Positions 43,894 through 52,910 of a stretch of 53,088 nucleotides of DNA are shown piece after piece (the first letter of the stretch is position 1; each line of letters opens with the position of its first letter). A program made the translations under genes and the position numbers. Below the pieces are notes generated by a model. It was not told the origin of the DNA and made no database searches. It saw nothing but the letters and a program-made list of their open reading frames with translations. This DNA is from Chryseobacterium sp. ON_d1 (GTDB lineage: Bacteria > Bacteroidota > Bacteroidia > Flavobacteriales > Weeksellaceae): NCBI RefSeq assembly GCF_006829085.1, contig NZ_BJTC01000008.1:230028-283115 (forward strand). Direction: 5' to 3'.

Positions 43894-44979
43894 TTAAAAC
43901 CAAACTGCTAAACTTGATGATATAAAGAAATTTCCTTTTTTAAATTCATCATTTTTTGCAAAAATGGCGTCTTTAGCAGTAAAGCCCCTTGCTTCCGTAC
44001 GGAAAACCACATTTTTATAGATCGCATAGTCTACATTGAGAGAGTACCCGAAGGTCTGAAATCCATTAGGAGTTCCGGTATTAATAATGACACCATTCTT
44101 ATCATTGTAATATTCCAGCCTTCCTGCCAGTGCCCATTTGCTGTCCAACTGATATTTCATCTGAACATTCGGACTGTACCATATATTATACTGCTGACTT
44201 CCTTTTGATTTCTGCTCTGCACCGATATCAAAACCTAAAATAGCAGAAAGCTGTTCAGTTACCTGAAAAATCCCATGAAGATCATGGAAATACCGCATTC
44301 TTTTGTCTTCTTTTGCTTTATCATTACCGATAAATGAACTGCTGTTCAGGGTAATTTTATCGCTCGGCTTATAAATGATCTGATGCCCGAAAGAAATACT
44401 CTGATTGCCCTCAGCTTTTGCAATACGCTGCCAGCCATTCAATACCAAGCCGCTTAAAAACCATTTCCCGCTATCCGAGGTATAAGAGATCTTAGCACCG
44501 GTTTCGAAATAGGGGGAATTTTCAGCAGCCAGACTTCTGGTCAGGTTAAAATTGTCTTTTCCGACAGCGCTTTCCCAGCCAATATGAGAAGGCATAATAC
44601 CTGCATCAATCCATACGTTTTTATTTTTGGAAATTTTAATTCCAATATTGGCTTCATTGATATAGCGCAAAGCGTTCTGTTCTGCAGCCATGTTATCCTG
44701 GGCATAAGTTCCGGCCATTAAAGCCAGATTGGCACGGAGACGCTCATTTTCATAAGATGCCTTCACCAGACCTAAGTTAAGATTTACTTCATTGTGCCTG
44801 TTATATGAGTATAGAAAACTCTGGCGCATATGATTGCCCGGTTCATTGAAATCGTAGGTATAAAAAAGTTCTGCATACGCAGAAAACTTTATTTTAGGAT
44901 TCTGCTGTAAAGAATCCGCAGTTTGGGCTTTTGGAAAAAATATCCCTGATAATATCCCGGCAACAATATATTTTTTCAT
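43894..44979 (-). CDS. Outer-membrane beta-barrel protein (porin), kdp locus copy 2
   Basis: The ATG at 44979 (MKKYIVAGILSGIFFPKAQT) gives a signal peptide. The mature protein of about 340 residues is a beta-barrel with alternating aromatic and polar strands (KFSAYAELFYTYDFNEPGN, FRTEARGFTAKDAIF) and ends in Phe (SLAVWF). It shares a DAGIMPSHIGWES-like motif with the neighbouring porin's EAGIFMSYIGLES. It resembles the flavobacterial BBP2 porin family. Its place inside the kdp operon suggests passage of potassium or accompanying solutes through the outer membrane. Confidence 0.8.
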   Translation of the reverse strand: MKKYIVAGILSGIFFPKAQTADSLQQNPKIKFSAYAELFYTYDFNEPGNHMRQSFLYSYNRHNEVNLNLGLVKASYENERLRANLALMAGTYAQDNMAAEQNALRYINEANIGIKISKNKNVWIDAGIMPSHIGWESAVGKDNFNLTRSLAAENSPYFETGAKISYTSDSGKWFLSGLVLNGWQRIAKAEGNQSISFGHQIIYKPSDKITLNSSSFIGNDKAKEDKRMRYFHDLHGIFQVTEQLSAILGFDIGAEQKSKGSQQYNIWYSPNVQMKYQLDSKWALAGRLEYYNDKNGVIINTGTPNGFQTFGYSLNVDYAIYKNVVFRTEARGFTAKDAIFAKNDEFKKGNFFISSSLAVWF

Positions 44980-45010
44980 AGTTTCAATCATTATTTCGTC
45001 AATAGTCTCG

Positions 45011-46381
45011 TTATAATCTGAACATTACGGCAAGTGTAAATCTGCTGTCAGACTTTCTCAGATCCGGTCTCCAGGATTCTACCGGAGTATCTATCCACCC
45101 ATCCGGGCTGGTAGTTCCCTCTCTTCCTGCGAAATAAGGTATGTTGCTTTTTCTGAATCCATATTCTAATCTAAAGGTAACGAATTGATTGGGCATAATA
45201 TCCACCGTTGCTGTTCCCTGAAACATTTTTAGTTTTTCTCCGGCTGCAATGGCATCATTAAAGTCATTGTTGGCAACAGGAGAAGGAGTAAAGGCCAGAT
45301 AAGCTCCCGGGTTGGAAACCGCATCGGCTCTTAAAGTCAAAGCAATTTTATTTTGATGAAACCAAAGTCTGTTGGCTACAGAAGTACCGATCATATAGTT
45401 GTCTTTAGCTTTCACTCCTCCTCCGCTCTGAAATCCGTAATGATTATTGATACTGAAGGCAGCTTGTGACAGCCCGTCACTGTCTTTGTTTTTATAGTAT
45501 CTGGCTACAATACTGTGGTCATGGTGAAATCTTCGTACTCCGGGATTATTTCTGGTGTCCTGTCCGTTAAGATAAAAGTTTGCAACAAGTTGTAAGTTTT
45601 CATTAGGACGATAATAATTGGAAACCCCCAACCCTAAACCTGTGTTCCATGAATTATAAGTCTGCCATCCGTTCAGAACCCAAATCTCTGTTTTGAATTT
45701 TTTGGATGGGTATGCCTGAATTCTTGCTCCCTGGAAATAGAAAGGCGTAAAATCGCAGACTAAGCTTCTCTGATAGTTCCAGTTTTCTCCCAAAACATAA
45801 CTTTCCAGACCAATATAACTCATAAAAATACCTGCTTCCACATTCAATCCATGCATCACATTGAAATGATATCCTGCAGCGGCTTCACGAATGTATTTTA
45901 AATTGTTTCCACTGGTATTTTTCCCGTGATTCAAAGTTCCGTCAAGATCCTGAACAATAGATCCCATCTGGCCAAACTGCAGCCATAAACGGCCTATTAC
46001 ATTTTTATAATTGGTTTCCAGTCCGATACTGGCCATATTTATTGTGACTTCATTAGAACGGCCTATTGCTGCAGAAATCGTGTGGGTATTATCCTTCGGA
46101 CGATTAAAATCATAATTATAGTAAGCATCCACATAAGTTACTCCCGTGAGTATAGTTTCTCCATTTTTATCTTTTAAAGTTAAAGGAAAGTCTGTCTGCC
46201 GGTTCTGGCCATTAATCCATGTAAGGTCATAGCCGTCAAAAGGAATTTTAGAATCTGTTTTTGTTACTAAAGAATCTTTAGGCTGTGCAATTACCGAGTC
46301 TTTTTTTATTTCCTGAGCATTGATAAAACTTAAGGTACTCAGTCCAAGAAAAAATGCTGCCTGAAAAGTTTTTGATTTCAT
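45011..46381 (-). CDS. Outer-membrane beta-barrel protein (porin), kdp locus copy 1
   Basis: The 456-residue protein has a signal peptide (about 1-22, ending INAQ), a short Lys/Asp-rich linker and a barrel. The strands include GVTYVDAYYNYDFNRPKDN and FRLEYGFRKSNIPYFAGREG, and the last residues are AVMFRL. Length and style fit the BBP2-type outer-membrane family. It is related to the shorter porin downstream, with which it shares the DFNxP start and the xAGIxxSxIGxES motif, so the two likely arose by duplication. The 194 bp between it and kdpC hold no gene I can see. Confidence 0.82.
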   Translation of the reverse strand: MKSKTFQAAFFLGLSTLSFINAQEIKKDSVIAQPKDSLVTKTDSKIPFDGYDLTWINGQNRQTDFPLTLKDKNGETILTGVTYVDAYYNYDFNRPKDNTHTISAAIGRSNEVTINMASIGLETNYKNVIGRLWLQFGQMGSIVQDLDGTLNHGKNTSGNNLKYIREAAAGYHFNVMHGLNVEAGIFMSYIGLESYVLGENWNYQRSLVCDFTPFYFQGARIQAYPSKKFKTEIWVLNGWQTYNSWNTGLGLGVSNYYRPNENLQLVANFYLNGQDTRNNPGVRRFHHDHSIVARYYKNKDSDGLSQAAFSINNHYGFQSGGGVKAKDNYMIGTSVANRLWFHQNKIALTLRADAVSNPGAYLAFTPSPVANNDFNDAIAAGEKLKMFQGTATVDIMPNQFVTFRLEYGFRKSNIPYFAGREGTTSPDGWIDTPVESWRPDLRKSDSRFTLAVMFRL

Positions 46382-46575
46382 TATATAAATATTGATAATA
46401 ATGTATTAATTGAGTAATGTGGTCCGTGGTCTGTAATTTTTAGATTAAAAATAAGGGCTGTTTTGATTTGATCTTTTACAGCTTACAATTCAGAATTCCA
46501 GAACACAGAATTCGTTTTAGCTGAATTTCTCTTTTATTCTTTGTTTGAATCTTGAAAAGAAATTTTTTGATGAAT

Positions 46576-47133
46576 TTATTTTAACTGATCCAAAGCAATA
46601 TTAAGTTTCAGAACATTTACTTTTGATGGTCCGAAAAGTCCTAACAACGGCTTTTCAGTCTGAGTATTAATTAAATTTCTGATCTGCTCTTCGGAAAGGT
46701 TTCTCACTTTCGCAATTCTCTTTGCCTGATACAATGCTCCTTCTTCAGAAATATCCGGATCAAGCCCGCTTCCACTTGCTGTAACAAGCTCTACAGGGAC
46801 TTTGGTATTCCCCATTTCAGGATTATCCATTTTCAAAGTATCAATTCTTTTCTGTACAACCTCCAGATATTCTTTATTGCTTGGCCCTTTGTTGCTTCCT
46901 CCACTTCCTGCTGCGTTATAATTGACAGAGGAAGGACGGCCGTGAAAATATTTTTCAGATTTGAATTCCTGTCCGATATTGGCATAGAACTTCTGTCCTT
47001 TATCATAAATAACTTCTCCGTTTCCTTTATTAGGAAGTATTTTAGAACCTGCATAGACAACTGTCAGATAAATTCCTGTAACCACCAGCATTACAAGCGT
47101 TAATCTGAATGCTGAAACAATATGATTTTTCAT
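46576..47133 (-). CDS. kdpC: Potassium-transporting ATPase subunit KdpC
   Basis: KdpC is the single-spanning chaperone subunit that helps ATP binding by KdpB. The 185-residue protein has one N-terminal membrane segment (LVMLVVTGIYLTVVYAGS), the motif KYFHGRPSSVNYNAAGSGGSN, and VTASGSGLDPDISEEGALYQ, which is diagnostic of KdpC. It starts 10 nt after kdpB. Length and motifs are complete. Confidence 0.97.
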   Translation of the reverse strand: MKNHIVSAFRLTLVMLVVTGIYLTVVYAGSKILPNKGNGEVIYDKGQKFYANIGQEFKSEKYFHGRPSSVNYNAAGSGGSNKGPSNKEYLEVVQKRIDTLKMDNPEMGNTKVPVELVTASGSGLDPDISEEGALYQAKRIAKVRNLSEEQIRNLINTQTEKPLLGLFGPSKVNVLKLNIALDQLK

Positions 47134-47143
47134 TTTTAAAATT

Positions 47144-49183
47144 TTAATAAAATAAACTGATTACCAGATCAATAATTTTGATTCCTATGAATGGAACAAT
47201 GACCCCGCCCAGTCCATAGATCAAAAGGTTTCTTCTTAATAATGCACTTGCACCGATGGGTTTGTAAGCCACCCCTTTCAATGCCAGCGGAATCAGAAAC
47301 GGAATGATAACAGCATTGAAGATCACTGCGGATAATATCGCAGTTTCCGGACTGTGAAGATTCATAATATTCAGTTTCTGAAGGGATGGAATAAAAGTGA
47401 TAAAGAGTGCAGGAATAATGGCGAAATATTTTGCTACGTCGTTTGCAATACTGAAAGTCGTCAGTGTTCCTCTTGTCATCAGCAGCTGTTTTCCAATTTC
47501 CACGATTTCGATCAGCTTTGTCGGATCATTATCAAGGTCTACCATATTACCGGCTTCTTTTGCAGCCTGCGTTCCACTGTTCATTGCAACCCCTACATCA
47601 GCTTGTGCCAGTGCCGGGGCATCATTGGTACCGTCACCCATCATGGCTACGAGCTTACCTTCCTGCTGTTCCTTTTTGATGTAATTCATCTTGTCTTCCG
47701 GTTTAGCTTCAGCAATAAAGTCATCTACACCTGCTTTTTCTGCAATGAACTTTGCGGTCAGAGGATTGTCTCCGGTTACCATTACCGTTTTTACCCCCAT
47801 CTTTCTCAGTCTCTGGAAGCGCTCCTGGATTCCTGTTTTGATGATATCCTGAAGCTCAATAACGCCCCATACTTTTTCATTAACGGCTACAACCAGAGGA
47901 GTTCCTCCGTTTTCAGAAATTTTGGTCACCGCATCCTGGGTTTCCTGTGGGAAGATATTCCCGGCTTTTTCAGTCAGTTTTTTTATCGTATCGTAAGCTC
48001 CTTTACGGATTCTTGTTTCGTCAAAATCAATTCCTGAAGTTCTTGTTTCTGCAGTAAAGTCAATATAGGTAGGATTAGCAACCAGCAAATCTTCCGGTTT
48101 CAAAGCACTCAGTTCAATAATAGATTTTCCTTCCGGTGTTTCATCTGCTACAGAACTTAATGCAGAAGCTTTAATGAATTCTTCAATCTGAATTCCATTG
48201 GCAGGATGAAATTGGGTCGCCTTACGGTTTCCTATCGTGATTGTTCCGGTTTTATCTAACAGCAGTACATCAATATCACCAGCTGTTTCTACTGCTTTAC
48301 CACTTTTGGTAATCACATTCGCTCTCAATGCTCTGTCCATCCCCGCAATTCCGATTGCAGAAAGCAGACCGCCGATGGTTGTCGGAATAAGACAAACGAA
48401 AAGAGATATAAATGCCGCTATAGTAATCGGAGTCTGTGCATAGTCTGCAAAAGGCTTTAAAGTGAGGGTAACAATAATAAATGTAAGCGTGAATCCTGCT
48501 AAAAGTATGGTTAATGCGATTTCGTTTGGCGTTTTCTGTCTTGATGCTCCTTCTACAAGGGCAATCATTTTATCTAGAAAGGATTCTCCGGGTTTTGTAG
48601 TTACTTTTACTTTAATTCTGTCTGACAGAACTTTTGTACCTCCTGTTACAGAGCTTTTGTCTCCCCCTGCTTCGCGGATTACTGGTGCACTTTCTCCGGT
48701 AATGGCAGACTCATCAATGGTAGCTAGCCCCTCAATGATCTCTCCATCCATCGGGATCTGATCTCCGGCCTCGCAAAGAAAAATGTCGCCCAATGTCATT
48801 TCTGCAGACATTTTTAAAACGGTTTCTACCTGAAAACCAGACTTGTTATCAACCACTAATTTGGCTGGAGTTTCCTCCCTTGTTTTCCTGAGAGTATCAG
48901 CCTGCGCTTTTCCTCTTGCTTCTGCAATAGCTTCTGCAAAATTGGCAAACAGAACGGTGAAAAATAAAATAATAAATACTAAAAAGTTATAGGAAAAGCT
49001 TCCCTGCGATTTATCACCAGTAAGGCTGAACATGCTTACGATAAACATGACAATGGTTCCGATCTCCACCAGGAACATGACCGGGTTTTTAAACATAATT
49101 TTCGGATTCAGCTTCACGAAAGACTGTTTTATTGCCTCGTTAACCAAATCTCTTTGAAACAATGTTTGTGACTGATTTTTCAT
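47144..49183 (-). CDS. kdpB: Potassium-transporting ATPase subunit KdpB
   Basis: KdpB is the P-type ATPase subunit that powers high-affinity K+ uptake. With the ATG at 49183 ([20 protein letters not shown]) it has 679 residues. The phosphorylation motif [13 protein letters not shown], the actuator SAITGES and the hinge [11 protein letters not shown] are all present, with the membrane segments in the usual order. It carries no signs of damage. A 175-nt gap to kdpA holds a short ORF. Confidence 0.97.
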   Translation of the reverse strand: MKNQSQTLFQRDLVNEAIKQSFVKLNPKIMFKNPVMFLVEIGTIVMFIVSMFSLTGDKSQGSFSYNFLVFIILFFTVLFANFAEAIAEARGKAQADTLRKTREETPAKLVVDNKSGFQVETVLKMSAEMTLGDIFLCEAGDQIPMDGEIIEGLATIDESAITGESAPVIREAGGDKSSVTGGTKVLSDRIKVKVTTKPGESFLDKMIALVEGASRQKTPNEIALTILLAGFTLTFIIVTLTLKPFADYAQTPITIAAFISLFVCLIPTTIGGLLSAIGIAGMDRALRANVITKSGKAVETAGDIDVLLLDKTGTITIGNRKATQFHPANGIQIEEFIKASALSSVADETPEGKSIIELSALKPEDLLVANPTYIDFTAETRTSGIDFDETRIRKGAYDTIKKLTEKAGNIFPQETQDAVTKISENGGTPLVVAVNEKVWGVIELQDIIKTGIQERFQRLRKMGVKTVMVTGDNPLTAKFIAEKAGVDDFIAEAKPEDKMNYIKKEQQEGKLVAMMGDGTNDAPALAQADVGVAMNSGTQAAKEAGNMVDLDNDPTKLIEIVEIGKQLLMTRGTLTTFSIANDVAKYFAIIPALFITFIPSLQKLNIMNLHSPETAILSAVIFNAVIIPFLIPLALKGVAYKPIGASALLRRNLLIYGLGGVIVPFIGIKIIDLVISLFY

Positions 49184-49212
49184 TTTTTTGAAAGAGTTTA
49201 TATCATTGTAAA

Positions 49213-49356
49213 TCAATACTCACCATCAAGGCATACCAAATAATAAGGGTAGAGATGGATAATATAAGTGAACGTTTCAGTAAGTGTCAGACTAGCTTCC
49301 TCAAACTCTTCAGCATCCTTAATGGTTGAATATTGATTGTAATTTTTAATGTTCAC
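49213..49356 (-). CDS. Possible 47-residue micro-ORF between kdpA and kdpB
   Basis: A GTG two nucleotides after the kdpA stop opens a 47-codon frame ending at a TGA 29 nt above kdpB. The product begins [20 protein letters not shown] and ends [10 protein letters not shown], soluble and acidic, with ordinary amino-acid composition. The kdpA-kdpB gap is unusually long for this otherwise tight operon, and this frame fills most of it. GTG starts are rare in this group, so it may not be translated. I know of no such Kdp subunit. Confidence 0.35.
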   Translation of the reverse strand: MNIKNYNQYSTIKDAEEFEEASLTLTETFTYIIHLYPYYLVCLDGEY

Positions 49357-49358
49357 AT

Positions 49359-51053
49359 TTATTTTGAGAAATACTGAATCTGTTCCGCAATAGGACCTAA
49401 GGTCAATGCAGGGAAGAAAGACAGCGCTGCAATCAGTAAAATCACCGCCAGGGTCATGAATCCGAAAGTAGCTGTATCTGTTTTCAGGGTTCCTGAACTT
49501 TCAGGGATGTATTTTTTCTGCGCCAATAATCCTGCGATGGCTACCGGTCCTATAATCGGGATAAATCTTGAGAGAAGCAGCACAATTCCTGTGGAGATAT
49601 TCCACCATGGTGTATTGTCTCCAAGTCCTTCAAATCCGGATCCGTTATTGGCTGCAGAAGAAGTAAACTCGTACAGCATTTCGCTGAACCCATGGAATCC
49701 CGGATTATTCAATGTTTTTGCTCCGAATTCCGGTAAATAGGCTGTTAAAGCTGTTCCTGCAAGAATTAGAAAAGGATGGAATAATGCCACGATCATTGCG
49801 ATCTTCATTTCTTTCGCTTCGATCTTTTTCCCCATAAATTCAGGGGTTCGTCCTACCATCAGACCACTGATAAATACAGCAAGAATGATAAAGATGAAAT
49901 AATTCAGGATTCCAACTCCACAGCCTCCGTAGAAACAGTTGATCATCATTGCAAGAAGTTCATTCATCCCTGAAAGCGGCATAGTACTGTCGTGCATCGC
50001 ATTGACAGAACCTGTAGAAATTACAGTAGTGGCGATACTCCAGTATCCGGATGCTGCACTTCCGAAACGGATTTCCTTACCTTCCATCGCTCCCAGGCTA
50101 TTATCTGCTCCCATTTGTGTAATCAGAGGATTTCCTCCCGTTTCATTCACAATATTCGGAATGGTAAGCGCCAGAAAACCGACGGTCATGACTGTAAAAA
50201 TTACCCATGAAAGCTTTCTTTTGTTCAGATAAAAACCCAATGCAAATACCAATGCAAACGGAATGATCATCTGAGTGACCATCTCTGTCATATTGGTCAT
50301 ATAATTAGGATTTTCAAGCGGATGCGCTGAGTTGGCTCCAAAAAAACCGCCTCCATTGGTTCCTAAGTGCTTGATGGCAACAAATGCAGACACAGGACCT
50401 CTGGAAACATCAGCCTTCTGACCTTCCAGTGTTATCATATGATCTTTCCCTTCAAAAGTCATCGGACTTCCGTTGATAGAAAGAATTAACGCAACAATCA
50501 CACTGATCGGAACCAGAATTCTAATCATCGATTTTGTAAAGAAATCGTAGAAGTTCCCAAGTTCAGTGCTTGTCTTTTCTTTAAAAGCTTTGAAAAGAAC
50601 AGCCATAGCTGCCATTCCCGTTGCAGCTGTGACAAACTGTAAAAACATCAGATAAAGCTGGCTCAGATAACTTACTCCTGTTTCTCCCGAATAGTGCTGT
50701 AAATTACAGTTCACTAAGAATGAAATGGTTGTATTAAAAGCCAGATCGGGCGACATATTCGGATTCCCGTCGGGATTTAAAGGAAGCCATGCCTGATTCA
50801 AAAGAAGAAGAAAACCAATGATGAACCAAACCAGATTAATCGTCAGCATGGCATACATATTCTGTTTCCAGTTCATCTGACGGTTGGGATTAATACCCGA
50901 GATTTTATAGATTAACTTTTCAACAGGTTCAAGAACCGGATCGAGAAAAGTCTTTTTGTATCCATAAACATTAGCTATGTATTTCCCTAAAAATATTCCG
51001 ATAACTAATGTAACAGCAAACATTGCTATTATGCCTAATATTTCTGTATTCAT
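49359..51053 (-). CDS. kdpA: Potassium-transporting ATPase subunit KdpA
   Basis: KdpA is the channel-like subunit that selects K+. The 564-residue protein has about ten membrane segments. It includes the diagnostic selectivity-region motif GTNGGGFFGANSAHP, the segment NCNLQHYSGE, and the late filter segment AANNGSGFEGLG. Family members are about 557-570 residues, so it is full length. It starts 6 nt after kdpF. Confidence 0.97.
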   Translation of the reverse strand: MNTEILGIIAMFAVTLVIGIFLGKYIANVYGYKKTFLDPVLEPVEKLIYKISGINPNRQMNWKQNMYAMLTINLVWFIIGFLLLLNQAWLPLNPDGNPNMSPDLAFNTTISFLVNCNLQHYSGETGVSYLSQLYLMFLQFVTAATGMAAMAVLFKAFKEKTSTELGNFYDFFTKSMIRILVPISVIVALILSINGSPMTFEGKDHMITLEGQKADVSRGPVSAFVAIKHLGTNGGGFFGANSAHPLENPNYMTNMTEMVTQMIIPFALVFALGFYLNKRKLSWVIFTVMTVGFLALTIPNIVNETGGNPLITQMGADNSLGAMEGKEIRFGSAASGYWSIATTVISTGSVNAMHDSTMPLSGMNELLAMMINCFYGGCGVGILNYFIFIILAVFISGLMVGRTPEFMGKKIEAKEMKIAMIVALFHPFLILAGTALTAYLPEFGAKTLNNPGFHGFSEMLYEFTSSAANNGSGFEGLGDNTPWWNISTGIVLLLSRFIPIIGPVAIAGLLAQKKYIPESSGTLKTDTATFGFMTLAVILLIAALSFFPALTLGPIAEQIQYFSK

Positions 51054-51059
51054 GACGGG

Positions 51060-51137
51060 TTAAAATTTTTCAGGTTTTATTAAAACATAACAGATATACA
51101 CAAAGGCAAGTATTGAGAGGAAAAATAAACTCCACAT
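51060..51137 (-). CDS. kdpF: KdpF, small stabilising subunit of the K+ ATPase
   Basis: A 25-residue ORF directly above kdpA encodes MWSLFFLSILAFVYICYVLI followed by KPEKF. This single hydrophobic helix with the KPEKF-type end is the KdpF signature (E. coli KdpF has a similar short helix and a basic/aromatic end). KdpF stabilises the KdpABC complex. The start is ATG; the gap to kdpA is 6 nt, and to the micro-ORF upstream 3 nt. It is too short for standard gene finders. Confidence 0.85.
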   Translation of the reverse strand: MWSLFFLSILAFVYICYVLIKPEKF

Positions 51138-51140
51138 AAT

Positions 51141-51224
51141 TTATATTCTATCAAAAAATTCAACTGATTTATACAAAAGCCAAAACAACACTGCAAAAAG
51201 CAGAATTAAACTTATCAGCATCAT
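51141..51224 (-). CDS. Micro-ORF, 27-residue membrane peptide upstream of kdpF
   Basis: The frame starts ATGATG and encodes MMLISLILLFAVLFWLLYKS then VEFFDRI. It is one hydrophobic helix of about 16 residues with a short acidic-aromatic tail, similar in build to KdpF but without the KPEKF end. It overlaps the preceding 35-residue ORF by 4 nt (ATGA), and kdpF starts 3 nt later. The coupled spacing argues for translation. It may be a diverged second KdpF-like subunit; I know of none described. Confidence 0.5.
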   Translation of the reverse strand: MMLISLILLFAVLFWLLYKSVEFFDRI

Positions 51225-51328
51225 ATCTTAATCATTAGGGTTAAAAGAGTCAACAATACGTACGATACAATCAGCAGACTAAAAGTCGAATGCTCCCGTT
51301 TTTTAAACGTTTTTCTTGAAATTGTCAT
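51221..51328 (-). CDS. Micro-ORF, 35-residue membrane peptide leading the kdp operon
   Basis: The first frame of the operon encodes MTISRKTFKKREHSTFSLLI then VSYVLLTLLTLMIKI. A basic N-terminal part (RKTFKKREH) is followed by a hydrophobic helix and a short KI end, so it is a small inner-membrane peptide with its N-terminus in the cytoplasm by the positive-inside rule. Its stop overlaps the next ORF (ATGA). It could be a subunit, a leader peptide, or a regulator of the K+ ATPase. No homology is recognised. Confidence 0.5.
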   Translation of the reverse strand: MTISRKTFKKREHSTFSLLIVSYVLLTLLTLMIKI

Positions 51329-51447
51329 TTTTAAATATTTTATTCAGAGACTATATGCCAAAAAAAAGTCCACTCTGAAAAATAAAAATATAAAACGCTG
51401 AATAACAAAGTATTAAACCAAAACCAAGCATTCTATAAAAACAGAAA

Positions 51448-51468
51448 AGCCTATCAAAATGATAGGCT
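51448..51468 (-). terminator. Terminator after the NtrC-type regulator gene
   Basis: AGCCTATC and GATAGGCT form an 8-bp stem with a 5-nt loop, and TTTTCTGTTTTT follows on the minus strand. It separates the regulator transcript from the kdp operon downstream. The remaining 120 bp to the first micro-ORF must hold the kdp promoter. Confidence 0.85.
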
Positions 51469-51490
51469 CTTTATTAAAATGATAAAAGGT

Positions 51491-52813
51491 TTATTTTAAT
51501 CCGTATTCTTCCAGTTTCCGGTACAGTGTGGCAATACCGATCTCCAATAAACGGGCTGCCTCCGCTTTGTTACCCTTTGTATATTGCAAAACTTTCTGTA
51601 TGTGTATCTTTTCCAGTGATCTGATACTTAATGAGTCACTTTCAGGAACTGTTTTTTCGGAATAATGGGGAAGGCTGTCAGCATCAAGAATACTGTTATC
51701 CATTAAAATCAAGCTACGCTCCACAGCGTTTCTCAACTCACGGATATTCCCTTTCCAGTCGTTTCGTTCAAGAGCTTTATAATAATCAGGATTTACCTGA
51801 ACTGTTGCCAGATGAAGTTTATGTGAAAAAACATCTATAAAATACTGGGCAATGGCTTTCAGATCTTCTTTTCTTTCTCTTAATGGAGGAAGCGTGATCT
51901 CAAAGACATTCAATCTGAAATAAAGATCTTCTCTGAAATTTCCCTGCTTTATTTCATCTTCCAGATCCCTGTTGGTTGCAGCAATCAATCTGAAATCCGA
52001 TTTGGAAACTTTGGTTTCCCCCATTTTGATAAATTCTCTGGTCTCCAAAACCCTGAGTAATTTTGCCTGTAACTCTATAGGCATTTCGCCAATTTCATCC
52101 AGAAATAAAGTTCCTCCGTCAGCTTCTTCTATCAGTCCTTTTTTATCTTTCAAAGCACCGGTAAAAGCACCTTGCTTGTGTCCAAAAAGCTCACTCTCCA
52201 GAATTTCTTTACTGAATGCTGAACAGTTGATTGCTACAAAACTGTTTTTCTTCCGGTCACTTCCCTCATGAATAGCACTCGCAAAGACTTCTTTTCCCGT
52301 CCCGGTTTCTCCTGTAAGAAGTACAGCAGCATCTGTAAGAGCTACTTTTTCAGCCAGTTTCTTGGCCTGTAAAATTAAAGGCGATTTCCCTATGATCTGA
52401 TCAAATCCTTTTGTTCCAGTCTGCTGAACAACTCTTGATTTATTATCTTTTACTTTATCCAGCGCCTTATAGACCAATGGGATGATTTTCTCATTATCAT
52501 CCCCCTTTACCAGATAATCATAAGCACCGTTCTTCATGGCCTGTACGGCATCCGTAATATTACCGAATGCCGTCATCAAAATAATCTCAAGCTGTGGATA
52601 TTTGCTTTTAACAGACTTTACCAGATCTACTCCAAAAGCATCAGGCAGGCGGACATCACTCAGAACAACATCAAATTCATATTGCTCCAGCATCGTCATT
52701 GCCGAACGTGCGGTAGAAGCCTCTTTTACATTAAAATTTTCCTGGGAAAGGATCATCCCTAATAGTTTAAGGAGTTTGATCTCATCATCGATGATCAGAA
52801 TGTTTCCTGACAT
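51491..52813 (-). CDS. NtrC-type sigma-54 response regulator of the kdp locus
   Basis: The 440-residue regulator has a receiver domain (about 5-115; phosphoacceptor Asp in VVLSDVRLPD). An AAA+ domain carries Walker A GETGTGKE, the sigma-54 contact loop GAFTGA and the DEIGEMP Walker B region. A C-terminal Fis-type HTH follows (GNKAEAARLLEIGIATLYRK). It should activate sigma-54 (RpoN) promoters after phosphorylation, unlike OmpR-type KdpE. It lies immediately upstream of the kdp genes, with its own terminator, so it is the likely partner of the kinase at 41-42.7 kb. The pairing is inferred from position. Confidence 0.93.
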   Translation of the reverse strand: MSGNILIIDDEIKLLKLLGMILSQENFNVKEASTARSAMTMLEQYEFDVVLSDVRLPDAFGVDLVKSVKSKYPQLEIILMTAFGNITDAVQAMKNGAYDYLVKGDDNEKIIPLVYKALDKVKDNKSRVVQQTGTKGFDQIIGKSPLILQAKKLAEKVALTDAAVLLTGETGTGKEVFASAIHEGSDRKKNSFVAINCSAFSKEILESELFGHKQGAFTGALKDKKGLIEEADGGTLFLDEIGEMPIELQAKLLRVLETREFIKMGETKVSKSDFRLIAATNRDLEDEIKQGNFREDLYFRLNVFEITLPPLRERKEDLKAIAQYFIDVFSHKLHLATVQVNPDYYKALERNDWKGNIRELRNAVERSLILMDNSILDADSLPHYSEKTVPESDSLSIRSLEKIHIQKVLQYTKGNKAEAARLLEIGIATLYRKLEEYGLK

Positions 52814-52837
52814 TATTATTATTTTAGAAAACCACTA

Positions 52838-52845
52838 CAAACTTA
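52838..52845 (-). promoter_or_regulatory. -7 promoter element of the regulator gene
   Basis: TAAGTTTG on the minus strand fits TAnnTTTG and predicts a start about 19 nt before the regulator ATG. The -33 element is not obvious. Confidence 0.4.
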
Positions 52846-52910
52846 TTGAAATTATTTGAGTAAAACAGGGTTATACAAGGAAATAGTTAGCTGGTCAGCC
52901 TTTAACGTTC

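Noticed and set aside
47354..48037. 227-codon plus-strand frame opposite kdpB
   Set aside because: It is antisense to the KdpB motifs ([13 protein letters not shown]) and has a composition typical of a complement-strand frame.
51345..51361. Possible sigma-54 promoter of the kdp operon (TTTGGCAT on the minus strand)
   Set aside because: The -24 half is good, but the GC of the -12 element is not at the required distance (CT instead). The true promoter needs transcript mapping.
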